Shown here: one piece after another, positions 44,977-54,376 of the stretch
How the letters are laid out: each line of letters starts with the position of its first letter
How positions within the stretch are numbered: the stretch's first letter is position 1
Assembly (NCBI RefSeq): GCF_051020955.1
Contig: NW_027476093.1
Location: 1,798,001-1,862,000 of the forward strand
Length of the DNA: 64,000 bases
From: Megalopta genalis
Taxonomy: Eukaryota; Arthropoda; Insecta; Hymenoptera; Halictidae
Direction of reading: 5' to 3'
Notes under the pieces: model-generated
What the model was told of the DNA's origin: nothing
What the model saw: only the letters and a program-made list of their open reading frames with translations
Databases searched by the model: none
Position numbers and translations under genes: made by a program

Positions 44977-45323
44977 TCTGTTCCAAAATTATGGTATTTC
45001 CCGAGATCATTTGAAGCAACTTTTTCCTTAGCGAAAATATTCTCCGAGGCTTCGTTCACGAGTTATCGACGAAAAACAGTGACCAATGAGAGACGAGCTC
45101 GGCTGGCGCGCGGCGGCCCAGCCAACGAGTGCACGGAGCCCGGTTCCACTCATTGGCTCGGCCGTCTCGCGTCAAATGATCTCACTTCTGATTGGTCACT
45201 GTTTTTCGTTAATAACTCGTAAACGAAGCCGCGGATTGCATTTTCGTTAAGGAAAAAGTTGCTTCAAATGACCTCAAGAATCCCCTACTTTCGGATTGCG
45301 AGACATTTTTGGGACACTCTGTA
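44977..45323. mobile_element. MITE-B, left terminus degraded
   Basis: Left arm from GTTCCAAAATTATGGTATTT; right arm with CGGATTGCGAGACATTTTTG and GGGACACTCTGTA. The left and right arms come from different subtypes (AAAATTATGG versus ACATTTTTGGGACA), which could reflect recombination between copies. Confidence 0.88.
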
Positions 45324-46349
45324 TACGCTCTGGTAAAGTGGGCGCGCGGGTACGAAGAGCGTATATGTATATACGTTCATACCATATATACTTTTATTTC
45401 ATACTTTACACGAGATACTTTTGTTAATCGAGTATCTGGCAACGCTGCATGACTTAAAAAATTGACTATCATGAAATATAACACTATCGACAAGACGATA
45501 TTGTGTTTTATTCTAACGATACACAGTTTCGGTCTTCTTTAGAACATCGCCAGCGACGGATATATACCAGCAATTTATAATAGCGGCGATTAAAAGGTTC
45601 ACACGAATTTATAATTCTAGACTAAATTTGTTGGCTTAATTTTAATAATTCACGGGTAAATACTCAATTTCTGCCTTCGTGATAATACGTTGAGTTTCAA
45701 AGTATTTAATTCTTTTAGACCCATTATCAAATCATGGGGAAAAGAAAATTTAGGAGAATATTTTTCACGAGTGACAGCGAAAATACTGAAAGTGAAAATA
45801 CCGATAGTGAAAGCGTTTGCCATGCAAGACAAACGGTAACGTGCTCGAGATCACAAAAATCTGAATATATTTGGACTACGGAAAACTTGGAACCAGAAAT
45901 ACATTCCGTACTTCGGTGCCAACTACTCAATAATACGCTCCGTTCACAGCGATCACATTTTCACGCAAGCGCTCCGTAGCGAAAAGGTTAATACGTTTCT
46001 CGAAAAGGTACGCGAACGCGAGGCAGAAAGAAAAGAAATCGTGAAGGAGGAGGTGGGGAAGAAGGAGGGGGGACTTTCGTGAAAATAACGTCCTTGCCGA
46101 GCTTGTTTGCCCGCGATAAGGTTTCCCGCGCGTCTTGTACCAGCCGCCATCCCCGTGTCCCCCGCCTTGCCCCCCTCCGCCTTCAAGAGGTTCTACGGAC
46201 ACATTTTTTTCCCGACCGAGAACAGGCCCCCGAAACAACGAGATAACGAGTGCGCGCGGCAGACTGCGTGCGGCTGCCTCGGATCCGCGCGGCCGTATCC
46301 CGCGGATTCGGCAGCGAAAGAGGGAAAAAAAAAGAACGAGCTCCGACCC

Positions 46350-46418
<69 letters not shown>

Positions 46419-46789
46419 ATTATTCATCATCGTGCCCCCAACTGGAGAAAAAAACAGAAACGAAACAGCCGAGCTCGCGCTGGTTCCCTCCGCCGCCGCG
46501 CGCTAATACTTTCATCCAAAGAGGATTCGCCGAGCTCTCGCATCGGTCTGGATTAACGAGGACTTTATTTGCCTCTGTACTCTTTTTCCGCGCCGAAACA
46601 CGTTGCTCCGTGCTGCCCGGACGCCGAACGGGATTATCAATTTTCTTCGGTCGATGACTCGGAAGATTTGTATCGCCGGCGACGAATGCGCGTCGACTAT
46701 GCTGGCCAGCCTATTTTCTGTTACGAGTTTTCTTCGGCGTTTTTGGTGTTACGGAGTGACGAACATTCGGTCGGAAAAGCTATCGATAC
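45324..46789. other. Unique block with long (CT)n
   Basis: AT-leaning at 45324-45960, then CpG-rich. (CT)n at 46352-46417. The only frame of interest is at 45734-45979. Confidence 0.4.
45734..45979 (+). pseudogene. Possible piggyBac-like transposase N-terminal fragment
   Basis: An 81-codon frame from an ATG at 45734. It has a basic start (MGKRKFRRIF), an acidic Ser/Asp/Glu/Asn stretch (SDSENTESENTDSES), then WTTENLEPEIHSV. This order, a basic or acidic low-complexity head followed by Trp and a Pro-containing segment, is reminiscent of the N-terminus of piggyBac-type transposases. The match is by feel and no catalytic part follows. TTAA-flanked MITE-C elements elsewhere in the window would need such an enzyme. 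It could equally be an unrelated frame. Confidence 0.25.
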
Positions 46790-47158
46790 TACAGGTTGTC
46801 CCAAAAATGTCTCGCAATCCGAAAGTGGCGGGTTCCTCGGGTCGTTCGAAGCAACTTTTTCCTTTGCAAAAATTTTCTTCGAGGCACCGTTAGCGAGTTA
46901 TTAACGAAAAACAGTGACCAATGAGAGGAGAGCTCGGCTGGCGCGAGACGACCGAGCCAATGAGCGGAATTGGGCTTCGCGCGCTGGTTGGCTGGGCCGC
47001 CTCGCGTTGGCCGTACACGATTCTTATTGGTCACTATTTTTCGTTAATAACTCGTTAACGGTGCATCGGAGAACATTTTTGTAAAGGAAGAAGCTGCTTC
47101 AAATGATCCGAGGAACCCGCCATTTCCCCATTGCGAGACATTTTTGGGACACCCTGTA
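46790..47158. mobile_element. MITE-B, complete
   Basis: ACAGGTTGTCCCAAAAATGT ... ACATTTTTGGGACACCCTGTA, 369 bp. Arms and centre as in the reference copy, with four CCAAT/ATTGG motifs. Confidence 0.92.
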
Positions 47159-47209
47159 TAATAATACGAAGGTATTATTATAGTACTATAGTACTATCGG
47201 TATTATAAT

Positions 47210-47351
47210 AATATACCTAAATTATGGTATTCCAGGGAACTGGGAGGTGTTCCTGGGGTAATTTAAGCAACTGTTTCCTTTACGAAAATGTTCTACGAGG
47301 CTTCGTTTACGAGATATTAACGAAAAACGCTGGCCAATGAGAGGCGAGCTC
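47210..47351. mobile_element. MITE-B left half
   Basis: AAATTATGGTATTCCAGG through GGCCAATGAGAGGCGAGCT, then cut. It begins only about 50 bp after the complete MITE-B. Confidence 0.8.
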
Positions 47352-47359
47352 TATAAGGA

Positions 47360-47612
47360 TTAATCCTTTGCACTCGAAGCTACTTTAACTGTAAATCTAA
47401 AACAATTTTTCTGATTTGTAGTGATCTCATTTTATATGACAAAGCGTATTTTACGGTGCGAAATCGAGTCTCGCGACTTACACAACGGTCGCTCTCTCAA
47501 CAATTCTTGGAAATCTAAACTTTGTTAATGTAAAACTTATCTTAGACCTTGTATCACGATATAACAAATTTCAGTGGCGCCTCAGAGTCGTTGCAGCAGC
47601 GCGAAGACTTAA
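47360..47612. mobile_element. MITE-C, decayed right terminus
   Basis: TTAATCCTTTGCACTCGAAG at the left. Internal ATATGACAAAGCGTATTTTA and CTCTCAACAATTCTTGG blocks. The right part GTGGCGCCTCAGAGTCG then degenerates to TTAA at 47609-47612, which is shared with element E. Confidence 0.8.
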
Positions 47613-48040
47613 CCCTTAAATGCATATTGTTGCTAATTGTCTACATTCCAGTTTCACTTAATGTTTTTTGACATTTGAATGCGGTGGGTGGTAACCTTGA
47701 ATGTGTTATTTGGAGAGATATTTTCTTTCTTCGATTTTAAAAATTGCTTTGTGCCACAACAAGAATCGCAATTGCTTTGCTGCATTTCATTTATAAATAA
47801 TGTGAAAATTCCTATACTAACAGATAATATAAATACATGACCGTTTGTTTATGTCGACAATAATTTTAGTAATAAACGCATATTGTTGCCAAAAGTCTAC
47901 ATACAACTTTTTTTCAAAATAAAGACCTCAACATTATTACCTAGATTTTTTTATTTATTCTTTACGTAACCTATGACTACATTCCTATAAAAAACGATTT
48001 TTTAAAATTCAAAACAAAAAATCATGCCTTTAAGGGTTAA
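47609..48040. mobile_element. TTAA-flanked element E
   Basis: 432 bp from TTAACCCTTAAATGCATATT to ATCATGCCTTTAAGGGTTAA. Short inverted ends (CCCTTAAA-GCAT) at TTAA sites are the hallmark of piggyBac-type non-autonomous elements. Inside, AAACGCATATTGTTGC near 47875 partly repeats the left end. No coding frame. Confidence 0.75.
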
Positions 48041-48121
48041 AATTCGCTTCTCGTATACAGAAAAAAGATCGACTTTCCTCTCGCGTTTGCAACACCGAAA
48101 TTACTTTCCCGCCAGAAAGTA

Positions 48122-48697
48122 TTGGGTTGGCAACTAAGTAATTGCCGATTTGTTCAATGAAATAGAAATTTTTTTTATTTGGAATGAAGTTTAATCTGTA
48201 ATATATTTTCCACTTTGTTCGATGACCTTTTGCCATCTCCCTGACAACTTGAAAATTCCACGCTCGTAGAAAGTCTGATCCTTTTCGGCCAAAAACTGTG
48301 TTAAGTGAGATTTTACAGCGTCATCATCATTAAAAGTTTTACCACGAAGGGAGTTGTCCAGGGATCGAAACAAGTGGTAATCCGATGGCGCGAGATCAGG
48401 GCTATATGGTGGGTGTAACATCAATTCCCAACCAATACCCATCAATTTTTGCCGAGTGGACAAAGACTTGTGCTGCCTAGCATTGTCCTGCTGGAAAATG
48501 ACACCTTTACGATTGACCAATTCTGCTCGCTTTTCCTCGACCGCTGCATTCAATTTGTCCAGTTGCTAACATTCGCGGATAATAAAAAATAACATAATAA
48601 TAATAATAATTTTATAATATAACATTCACGGATATCGAAAAATGGGAGTGAGAGACATCTATAACTGAAATCGACAATTACTTAGTTGCCAACCCAA
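48122..48697 (-). mobile_element. Internally deleted mariner, copy 2
   Basis: 576 bp between TA dinucleotides (48120-48121, 48698-48699), with the same terminal repeats, deletion joint and (AAT)n stretch as the other two copies. Its open frame differs from that of copy 3 at seven positions (four changing an amino acid), about 2%, so these two are young relative to copy 1. Confidence 0.95.
48191..48553 (-). pseudogene. Mariner transposase C-terminal half, copy 2
   Basis: 120 uninterrupted codons with Asp23 in FQQDNARQH and Asp58 in PDLAPSDYHLF. It lacks the DNA-binding and first-aspartate regions. Compared with copy 3 it has Glu for Asp at 6, Lys for Thr at 29 and Gly for Glu near the C-terminus (SGRWQKV). 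The frame is open but catalytically incomplete; whether it is expressed is unknown. Confidence 0.95.
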
Positions 48698-48699
48698 TA

Positions 48700-50280
48700 G
48701 AAAACAGAAACGAGAGAACGATTATTCCACGGTGGACCTTACGATTTCACGCGGAAGAAAAAAAAACAATCCTAACGACCGATATATACCCCAGATATGA
48801 TCGTCGCTTAGAAATAAATCCTGCGATTATTACACACGAGACGAAGCCGGCAATCATACATATTATACAACGTCCCCATACCGTGACGAGATTTCGTCAC
48901 GCACGTGGACCACGGGGACCGTAGAAAAACGCGAATTAAACGTTGCATCGGGACAAATCTCTCCGAGCAGTTCTCGTTCTCTCGATGGTATCGGAAACAT
49001 CGTCCCGAACCAATTCGTCGTCCAAGAGAAACGACCCGCCTCGGGGCGTGTTTCGAGGATCGTTCGATCCGCGGCGACGGCGGCGGCAGAAACATAAATT
49101 CCGGGAACGGTAGAATGTTTACGGTTCTCGCTGGAACGAAAATTCGGCCGCATTAAGACAGAGGATCGATGGGGCAGCGACACGCGGCTTTGTCGTGGCG
49201 TGTTCACGGGGTTCTGGTAACCTTGGTCGTCCTCGGCCGGCCGAAGGAAAAACAGCGGGCGCGGCGGCGGCGGAGGAGCACGCGGTGGGGTAGAATTAGG
49301 GCAAGTTAGAACGGTGGTTAGCGTGGGAGGGTGAGCGGCTAATCACAGTAATTTCGTTATGGGAGCCACCGACGAACGGGGCCCCATAGAGAACCGCTCC
49401 TCCGCCGCCACCGCCGCCGCGGTGCATTTTAATAAACCGCGAGACCGGAGAGCAAGAAAAGTGCTCGAGGATCGAGGGATCGACGGAGGGCGGGCGGGGA
49501 GGGGGACACGAAGATGGACAAAGAAAAAACGACTGATGGAAGGGAGGGCTGTGGCGGGGGAGAATACGGAGCCCCATGGTGTTGCCGTATGGGAAATCGC
49601 CCGCGGTCATGGTCAACGCGCGCATAATCGGTGGGCGTTGCACGAAATTATTACGAGAAGCCAAAAAGTACTGATGAATTATTCTAACTCGCCGTGCACG
49701 AGCACCCCCCCTCCCGCCCCGACGGAACCTTTCCGTCGGCCGGTCACGGGCCAATGGGAGACGTTCTTTGACCCCGGAATGCAACGGCCAGAGAGAGAGA
49801 GAGAGAGAGAACCAGGTATATATAAATGCACACCGAGAAATCGTTTACCGGTTATCCCATCCGCCCCCTCCCCCTCCTCCTCTCTGGTCCCCGCTCAACC
49901 CTAAACTCCCCCGTCGTTCACGAGAGTGGGTGCACCACCCGAAATTACGGGTTCGCGATCCCGCGCCGCGTTGCGTCGGTTCTCCGGTTTCCACCTTCTT
50001 CGTGCGCGTTTTCTCCGATTCGTTTTTTGCTAGACGATACCTGCGAGCCCGACTACCACAGCCAGACGGGGCCCATTCGAAGATTAGTATCCGATTTCTG
50101 GATTCCTGGTGCCCGAGAACGGCCCTTGCCGACCGCGCCGTAAACCGTTTCGCTGTATTTTGTTGAAATTGTCCCCGCGTTTTTTCACCGCTCGCGATAT
50201 CACGTTTTACGGCTTGCTAATGCGAATCGAAGTTAAAATAGTCTCTGTTGGTATGTGTGATTAGGGGCATAAATGTCTGG
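48700..50280. other. CpG-rich unique block, no gene recognised
   Basis: Frames up to 181 codons occur on both strands in CpG-rich DNA (for example plus 49359-49904) but are Arg/Pro-rich and domain-free. (GA)n at 49791-49810. A promoter-like pair of motifs lies at 49751-49824. Confidence 0.4.
49751..49824 (+). promoter_or_regulatory. Possible CCAAT plus TATA core promoter
   Basis: GCCAATGGG near 49751 is followed about 65 bp later by GTATATATAAATG near 49814-49826, inside CpG-rich unique DNA with a pyrimidine-rich stretch downstream. Spacing and order match a textbook TATA promoter on the plus strand. The candidate exons at 51528-51860 lie 1.7 kb downstream on the same strand. Both motifs are short and the region is not otherwise supported. 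Confidence 0.2.
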
Positions 50281-50339
50281 AGACTTCCGGAATTATGGTA
50301 GTTATGTTGAAGAACTTTGTTGAATCGTTAATTAATGTT

Positions 50340-50705
50340 ATTGTGATGTTTGCTTTTATTGGATATTGTATTTTGTATTTGCTGGATATTTTGTATTTAT
50401 TGGATATTATATTTTGTATTTGCTGGATATTTTGTATTTATTGGATACTGTATTTTGTATTTCCTGTATTTTACTGAATTTTATATTTACTGAATATTTG
50501 GTATTTACTGTATTTTACTGTATTTTGTATTTACTGTATTTTACTGTATTTTGAATTTACTATATTTTACTGTATATTGTATTTACTGTATTTACTGAAT
50601 ATTTTGTATTTACTGTATTTACTGAATATTTTGTATTTACTGTATTTTACTGTATTTTGTATTTACTGAATATTTTGTATTTGCTGTATTTACTGAATAC
50701 AAAAT
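50340..50705. repeat. Minisatellite, TATTTTGTATTTACTG units
   Basis: Repeats of TATTTTGTATT(T/G)(A/G)CTG, about 16-31 bp in period. The first units read GGATATTTTGTATTTATT and later ones CTGTATTTACTGAATATT. Confidence 0.9.
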
Positions 50706-50716
50706 TTTTGGGCATA

Positions 50717-50748
50717 ATTTGAGCGCCAGTTAGGGACACATTACCGTA
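50717..50748. mobile_element. MITE-A right terminus only
   Basis: TTTGAGCGCCAGTTAGGGAC then ACATTACCGTA, a solo end next to a MITE-C remnant. Confidence 0.7.
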
Positions 50749-50915
50749 CACCAATTTTTAGTAGCGCACCAGAGTCGTCGCTCGAGCGAATACCTCATCG
50801 AATCTAACTCGACATAATTAACCCTTTGCACTTGAAGCCATTTTAACTGTAAACCTAAATTAATTTTTCCGCCTTACGGTATTTCCATTTTATATGACAA
50901 AGTGCATTTTATATG
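50749..50915. mobile_element. MITE-C end, linker and MITE-C left half
   Basis: A decayed right end (TTTTTAGTAGCGCACCAGAG, GTCGCTCGAGCGAA), then the 30-bp linker TACCTCATCGAATCTAACTC, then TTAACCCTTTGCACTTGAAG up to GTGCATTTTATATGC. It is cut there by a MITE-A half at 50916-50969. Same linker as at 52266-52727 and 58162-58586. Confidence 0.85.
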
Positions 50916-51203
50916 CAAATTGTCCATTTTTTTGGACAATCAGAGCGCCAATTAGCGAGAATTTTCTGTGTACATCCACGTGTACAGTAAATTCTCCCGA
51001 ATCGACGCCGAGATTCTGCGCAAAAGTGGACAGTTAGGGAAGAGTAGATCCGATTATTCGAGCCGTGCGGCTCGTTTTTACAGCTCGTTGACAATCGGTT
51101 ACTGTAACAAACGAGATGCAAAACTGTAAAAATTGCGTCTTCTCTTCCCAAATTGTCCATCTTTGTGGACAATCCGAGCGCCAGTTAGGGAGACATTACC
51201 GTA
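50916..51203. mobile_element. MITE-A half plus complete MITE-A
   Basis: A right half (AAATTGTCCATTTTTTTGGA to GCGAGAATTTTCTGTGTA, 50916-50972) precedes a complete element of the AAATTCTCC subtype at 50983-51203 (CAGTAAATTCTCCCGAATCG ... GGGAGACATTACCGTA). The joint GAATTTTCTGTGTACATCCA then CGTGTACAG recurs at 55975-56000, so the pair was copied together. Confidence 0.88.
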
Positions 51204-51571
51204 ATCCGTTGTAGCGAACGATGAAAGTCGATCCGGCCCGGATCGTGACCTATCTAAAAATCTGGCCTGTGCTGGTGGACGTCTGGTGGACGAGGACAAA
51301 TGTCCGGGGGGATTCGTTAGCAAACGGGACGGCCAGCCTAAACGAAACATCATCCTCTTTCGACCGTGCTGTGCCTCGCAGTTCTAATTTCTTTTCACCC
51401 TACTGCGTGCGGTTAGCGTGGCGGAGAACACTTGTGTAAACGTGACCGTCGTAGACGGAGAAGGAGAGCTCGGGAGAAGAGTGACCAGAAGTGAAACGGG
51501 AGATTATAACCAGTGTCCTCTTGCAGTGGGGGAGAAGGACAGTCACCCGGAGTCTCTGAGACGCAGCTAAG

Positions 51572-51656
51572 GTACCACCAGTGGAAGGATCTTAGGACTA
51601 CGATGAGCTGGTGGCTTCGCATCTGGCCTTGCCTTTTCTCTCGTTCGTTTTCGTAG
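51572..51656 (+). other. Candidate 85-bp intron
   Basis: Donor CTAAG/GTACCA at 51571/51572. Acceptor preceded by a long pyrimidine tract (TTTTCTCTCGTTCGTTTTCG then TAG) at 51654-51656. 85 bp is a usual size for small insect introns. Just upstream, TGTCCTCTTGCAG/TGG at 51527 is a second acceptor-like site, which would give a 44-bp internal exon. Confidence 0.35.
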
Positions 51657-51860
51657 GATCTACGCCGTGAAAAGATCCTGGTCACGTCACGTAATAAATG
51701 GCATGGGGCCCCGAAAACTGGTCCCTCCACTCCCGCCGCCGCCGCTGCTGTTGCCTCTGCTGGCCCTATCTTTATGGGATCTCGTCGTGAAGGTGGACAA
51801 AAAGGGTCCCCCATCCACCATCCGCCAGAGGGGACCCGGGTTCCTGGAATTCGTCGAGGT
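51657..51860 (+). CDS. Candidate first coding exon with signal peptide
   Basis: After the acceptor at 51656, an ATG at 51703 opens MGPRKLVPPLPPPPLLLP, continuing LLALSLW. This is a short basic start followed by a Leu-rich hydrophobic core, as in a secretory signal peptide. If unspliced, the frame runs 54 codons to a TGA. Possible donors within it are GTC/GTGAAG near 51785, AAG/GTGGAC near 51790 and GAG/GTTTTC near 51858; none is strong. A second ATG at 51698 in another frame would act as an upstream open frame. The product is not recognised and no downstream exon was found. It may be a 5' exon of a gene with long introns, or chance in GC-rich DNA. Confidence 0.3.
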
Positions 51861-52265
51861 TTTCTGAGAGTTTCGGGCCCCTTACCACGAATCACCGGAG
51901 GCAGGGAGAGGAAGGAGGAGGAGAGGATCGGAGAGAAAGAGCGTGTGTATCGCTTGAAAAAGAAAACGTCTGCGGTATATCGATGTTGCGTTCGATGCGT
52001 TTCGTCTTCTACGCATCTGTCGTTATTTTTTTTTCTTTCGCCTTTTTTCAATAGAGTCCGAGGGAAACACGCTAGGTGTGTTTCATTTTAGCGGACGTCT
52101 CGCGGTTCATTCGATCCTTTTGTTAGAAGCGCCGGCCACTTGGCTACTCGTCTTTTATGATTAATGAATTTTATAAGGTTCTTGAAAGATTCTTAGGAGA
52201 CGTTTTCTTCGGGTGTTAATGTATCGTTGTGTGTATTACTTATGTAATAGTGTAATAGTATATTA

Positions 52266-52510
52266 TTAACTCTTTGCACTCGAGCGGTGACTTTGAGGCA
52301 CCATTAAAATTGTTACATCACGTTTCAAGATAATTTTTATATTATAAAAGTTTAGATGTAAAAAGTTGTTAAAAGTCTAATTGTTGCATGAGTTACAAGA
52401 CTAAATTTCATATGCATAAAATGCACTTTGTCATATAAAATGGAAATACCGTAAGTCGGAAGAATTGATTTAGATTTACAGTTAAAATGGCTTCGAGTGC
52501 AAAGGGTTAA
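52266..52510. mobile_element. MITE-C, complete (family reference)
   Basis: 245 bp from TTAA to TTAA. Termini are TTAACTCTTTGCACTCGAGC and TTCGAGTGCAAAGGGTTAA, inverted for about 15 bp, then non-palindromic inside: TTTGAGGCACCATTAAAATT, CACGTTTCAAGATAATTTTT, CATGAGTTACAAGACT, TGCACTTTGTCATATAAAAT, GGAAATACCGTAAGTCGG and TTTAGATTTACAGTTAAAAT. TTAA target sites and CCC-initial ends are the signature of piggyBac-type elements. No coding frame. Confidence 0.9.
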
Positions 52511-52727
52511 TTATGTTGAGTTAGATTCGATGAGGTATTTTCATTTATGAAAATATATAAATTTCATTTATATAAATTTCATATGCATGAAATGCACTTT
52601 GTCATATAAAATGGAAATACCGTAAGTCGGAAAAATTGATTTAGATTTACAGTTAAAATGGCTTCGAGTGCAAAGGGTTAATTATGTTGAGTTAGATTCG
52701 ATGAGGTATTTTCATTTATGAAATACA
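52511..52727. mobile_element. Linker plus partial MITE-C plus linker
   Basis: TTATGTTGAGTTAGATTCGA then TGAGGTATTTTCATTTATGA, a MITE-C right half (CATGAAATGCACTTTGTCAT to TTCGAGTGCAAAGGGTTAA at 52681), then the linker again. With the preceding copy, 52266-52681 is matched in reverse by 58162-58586. Confidence 0.88.
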
Positions 52728-52761
52728 TTTCGCCCGTTCGTGCTCAATCTTTGTCGGGAAA

Positions 52762-52987
52762 TACGGTAAATTCTTTCCAACTGTCCTCTTCAGCTTGTAA
52801 ACAAAAATGGAGGATTTGGGAAGAGGAGATGCTATTATTCGAGCTTCGTGGCTCGCGTTTTTACAGTCGGCGATCGTTAACAACTGTAAATACGAGGCGC
52901 GAGGCTGCTCGAATAATCGAATCTCTTTTTCCCAAATTGTACATTTTCGTTTACAACTCGTAGGACAATTGGGGAGAATTTACCGTA
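52762..52987. mobile_element. MITE-A relative, ACGGTAAATTC subtype
   Basis: 226 bp: ACGGTAAATTCTTTCCAACT, GCTTGTAAACAAAAATGGA, a core with GGGAAGAGGAGATGCTATTA, and the inverted right arm AAATTGTACATTTTCGTTTA then GGGGAGAATTTACCGTA. Core as in MITE-A; the outer 40 bp are a distinct subtype. Confidence 0.85.
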
Positions 52988-53499
52988 TATTGGATCGGCG
53001 TGAAAGTAATTTTGTTCCGAAGATATTTTTACTTAAAAGACGAGCAACGTTCTGGTCGACCTTTCGAAGTCGACGATGACAAAATCGAAGAGGGATAATT
53101 GAATCGAATCGCCGCATAACTGTACGAGAGATTGCAAAACGGTTAAACGCATCGTAGACAATAATGGAACATCGCGTAAGATGTCTTGGACTTGTTAACC
53201 CCTTGCCATACTTTGACGAGTCTGACGCGTGATCGAGATTTCTAGCAATAACGTGTTAAATATGAACGCTATTTCGTTCTCTTTGGTCTGAATAAAATTC
53301 TGATCTTTTGTCATCGGTATTTAAACATTTACGAAAATGTAGACACGCGATAAATATAAATATTCTTTTTTTTTCTAAGAAATTGTTGAAATCGGAAATC
53401 TTCTAATCGTTGTAACTATGAAGAAAATAATACGTCAAAGGGTTAAGAAGTTCGATGTTTAGATTCCGTGTCGATTGAACGGAATTCACTTGACACAAT
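52988..53499. other. Unique AT-leaning sequence
   Basis: No gene recognised. The 53190-53460 part begins TTAACCCCTTGCCATACTTT and ends AATACGTCAAAGGGTTAA, so it may be another TTAA-flanked element of about 260 bp with ends CCCYTTG; its termini are imperfect. Confidence 0.4.
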
Positions 53500-53717
53500 G
53501 GAATCGTTGTCTCTCTAATTGACGCTCAGACTGCGCACAAAATGGACAGTTAGGGAAGAGGAGATACGATTGTTCGATCCTTGCGGTTCATTTTTATAGT
53601 CACGAATTGTCGACAACTATTAAAACGAGCCGCAAGACTCGAATAATCGTATCTCCTCTTCCCAAATCGTCCATTTTTCCTCACAATCCGAGCGTCAATT
53701 AGAGAAACATTATTGTA
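53500..53717. mobile_element. MITE-A
   Basis: TCGTTGTCTCTCTAATTGAC ... AATTAGAGAAACATTATTGTA. Terminal CAGTAA is mutated to GGAATC. Inner stem GAGCCGCAAGACTC has one mismatch. Confidence 0.88.
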
Positions 53718-54254
53718 TTTGCACAAACCGAAATTACTTTCTTCCGAACCGAATAATTCAGGCTGCGAAATTTCGCCTCGCTTCTCGATTTATTTAGCAT
53801 TCAGTTCGCGTTCTCGATCGTCGCCGATAAGGCATCTCTCTCCTCCCATCGAGATCGAAACCGCTAGTCGACGCTCTCGGATCCGCAATCAACGCGACAA
53901 GACCCAGTGTCCCGGCCCTAGCCAGCGACTCCGAACAACGCGCAAGTTTCGCCTCCGCCTTCCTTTGTCCTTTTTCTCGGTCGTTCGGGCATTATTTTCT
54001 TCCACTAGCCCGGGTCGAGATCAGACGAATGCACCTGCGAGCCGGAACAGGTCCGAACAGGTCCGTGCGGCTTGGATGCGGCTCCCCCCCCCCGCCGGCC
54101 TCTTCTACCTGTCTACCGGTTCGACGGTCCGTTTTCATGGAATCCGTCGCGTTTCGAAAATCAGTGTACGATACAGCGTTTCCGTTCGTATGCGAGCACG
54201 TTGACGCATCGAAACGTCTGTCTCTGCCGTAATTACGAGCTCAGAGTTCGAAGA
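53718..54254. other. Unique CpG-rich sequence, no gene recognised
   Basis: A 163-codon plus frame at 53713-54204 is Arg/Ser-rich, begins within the MITE-A flank and has no domain. Confidence 0.4.
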
Positions 54255-54256
54255 TA

Positions 54257-54344
54257 TTGGGTTGGCAACTAAGTAATTGCCGATTTCAGTTATAGATATC
54301 TCTCGCTCCCATTTTTATGACATCCGTAAATGTTATATTATAAA

Positions 54345-54376
<32 letters not shown>

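Larger units (their letters stand above)
51204..52265. other. CpG-rich unique block with candidate gene start
   Basis: Contains a plausible short intron and coding exon on the plus strand (see 51572-51656 and 51657-51860). A 212-codon minus frame at 51413-52051 covers the same DNA, is rich in Arg/Pro/Ser and is thought to be incidental. Confidence 0.4.

Noticed and set aside
49359..49904. 181-codon plus frame
   Set aside because: Low-complexity Arg/Pro/Glu content, passes through a (GA)n run, and overlaps a 162-codon frame on the other strand.
49940..49970. tRNA-like B-box match GGTTCGCGATCC
   Set aside because: No A-box at the right distance upstream and no cloverleaf can be drawn around it.
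51413..52051. 212-codon minus frame
   Set aside because: Arg/Pro/Ser-rich product of CpG-rich DNA without domain or start context, overlapping the better-supported plus-strand exon candidate.
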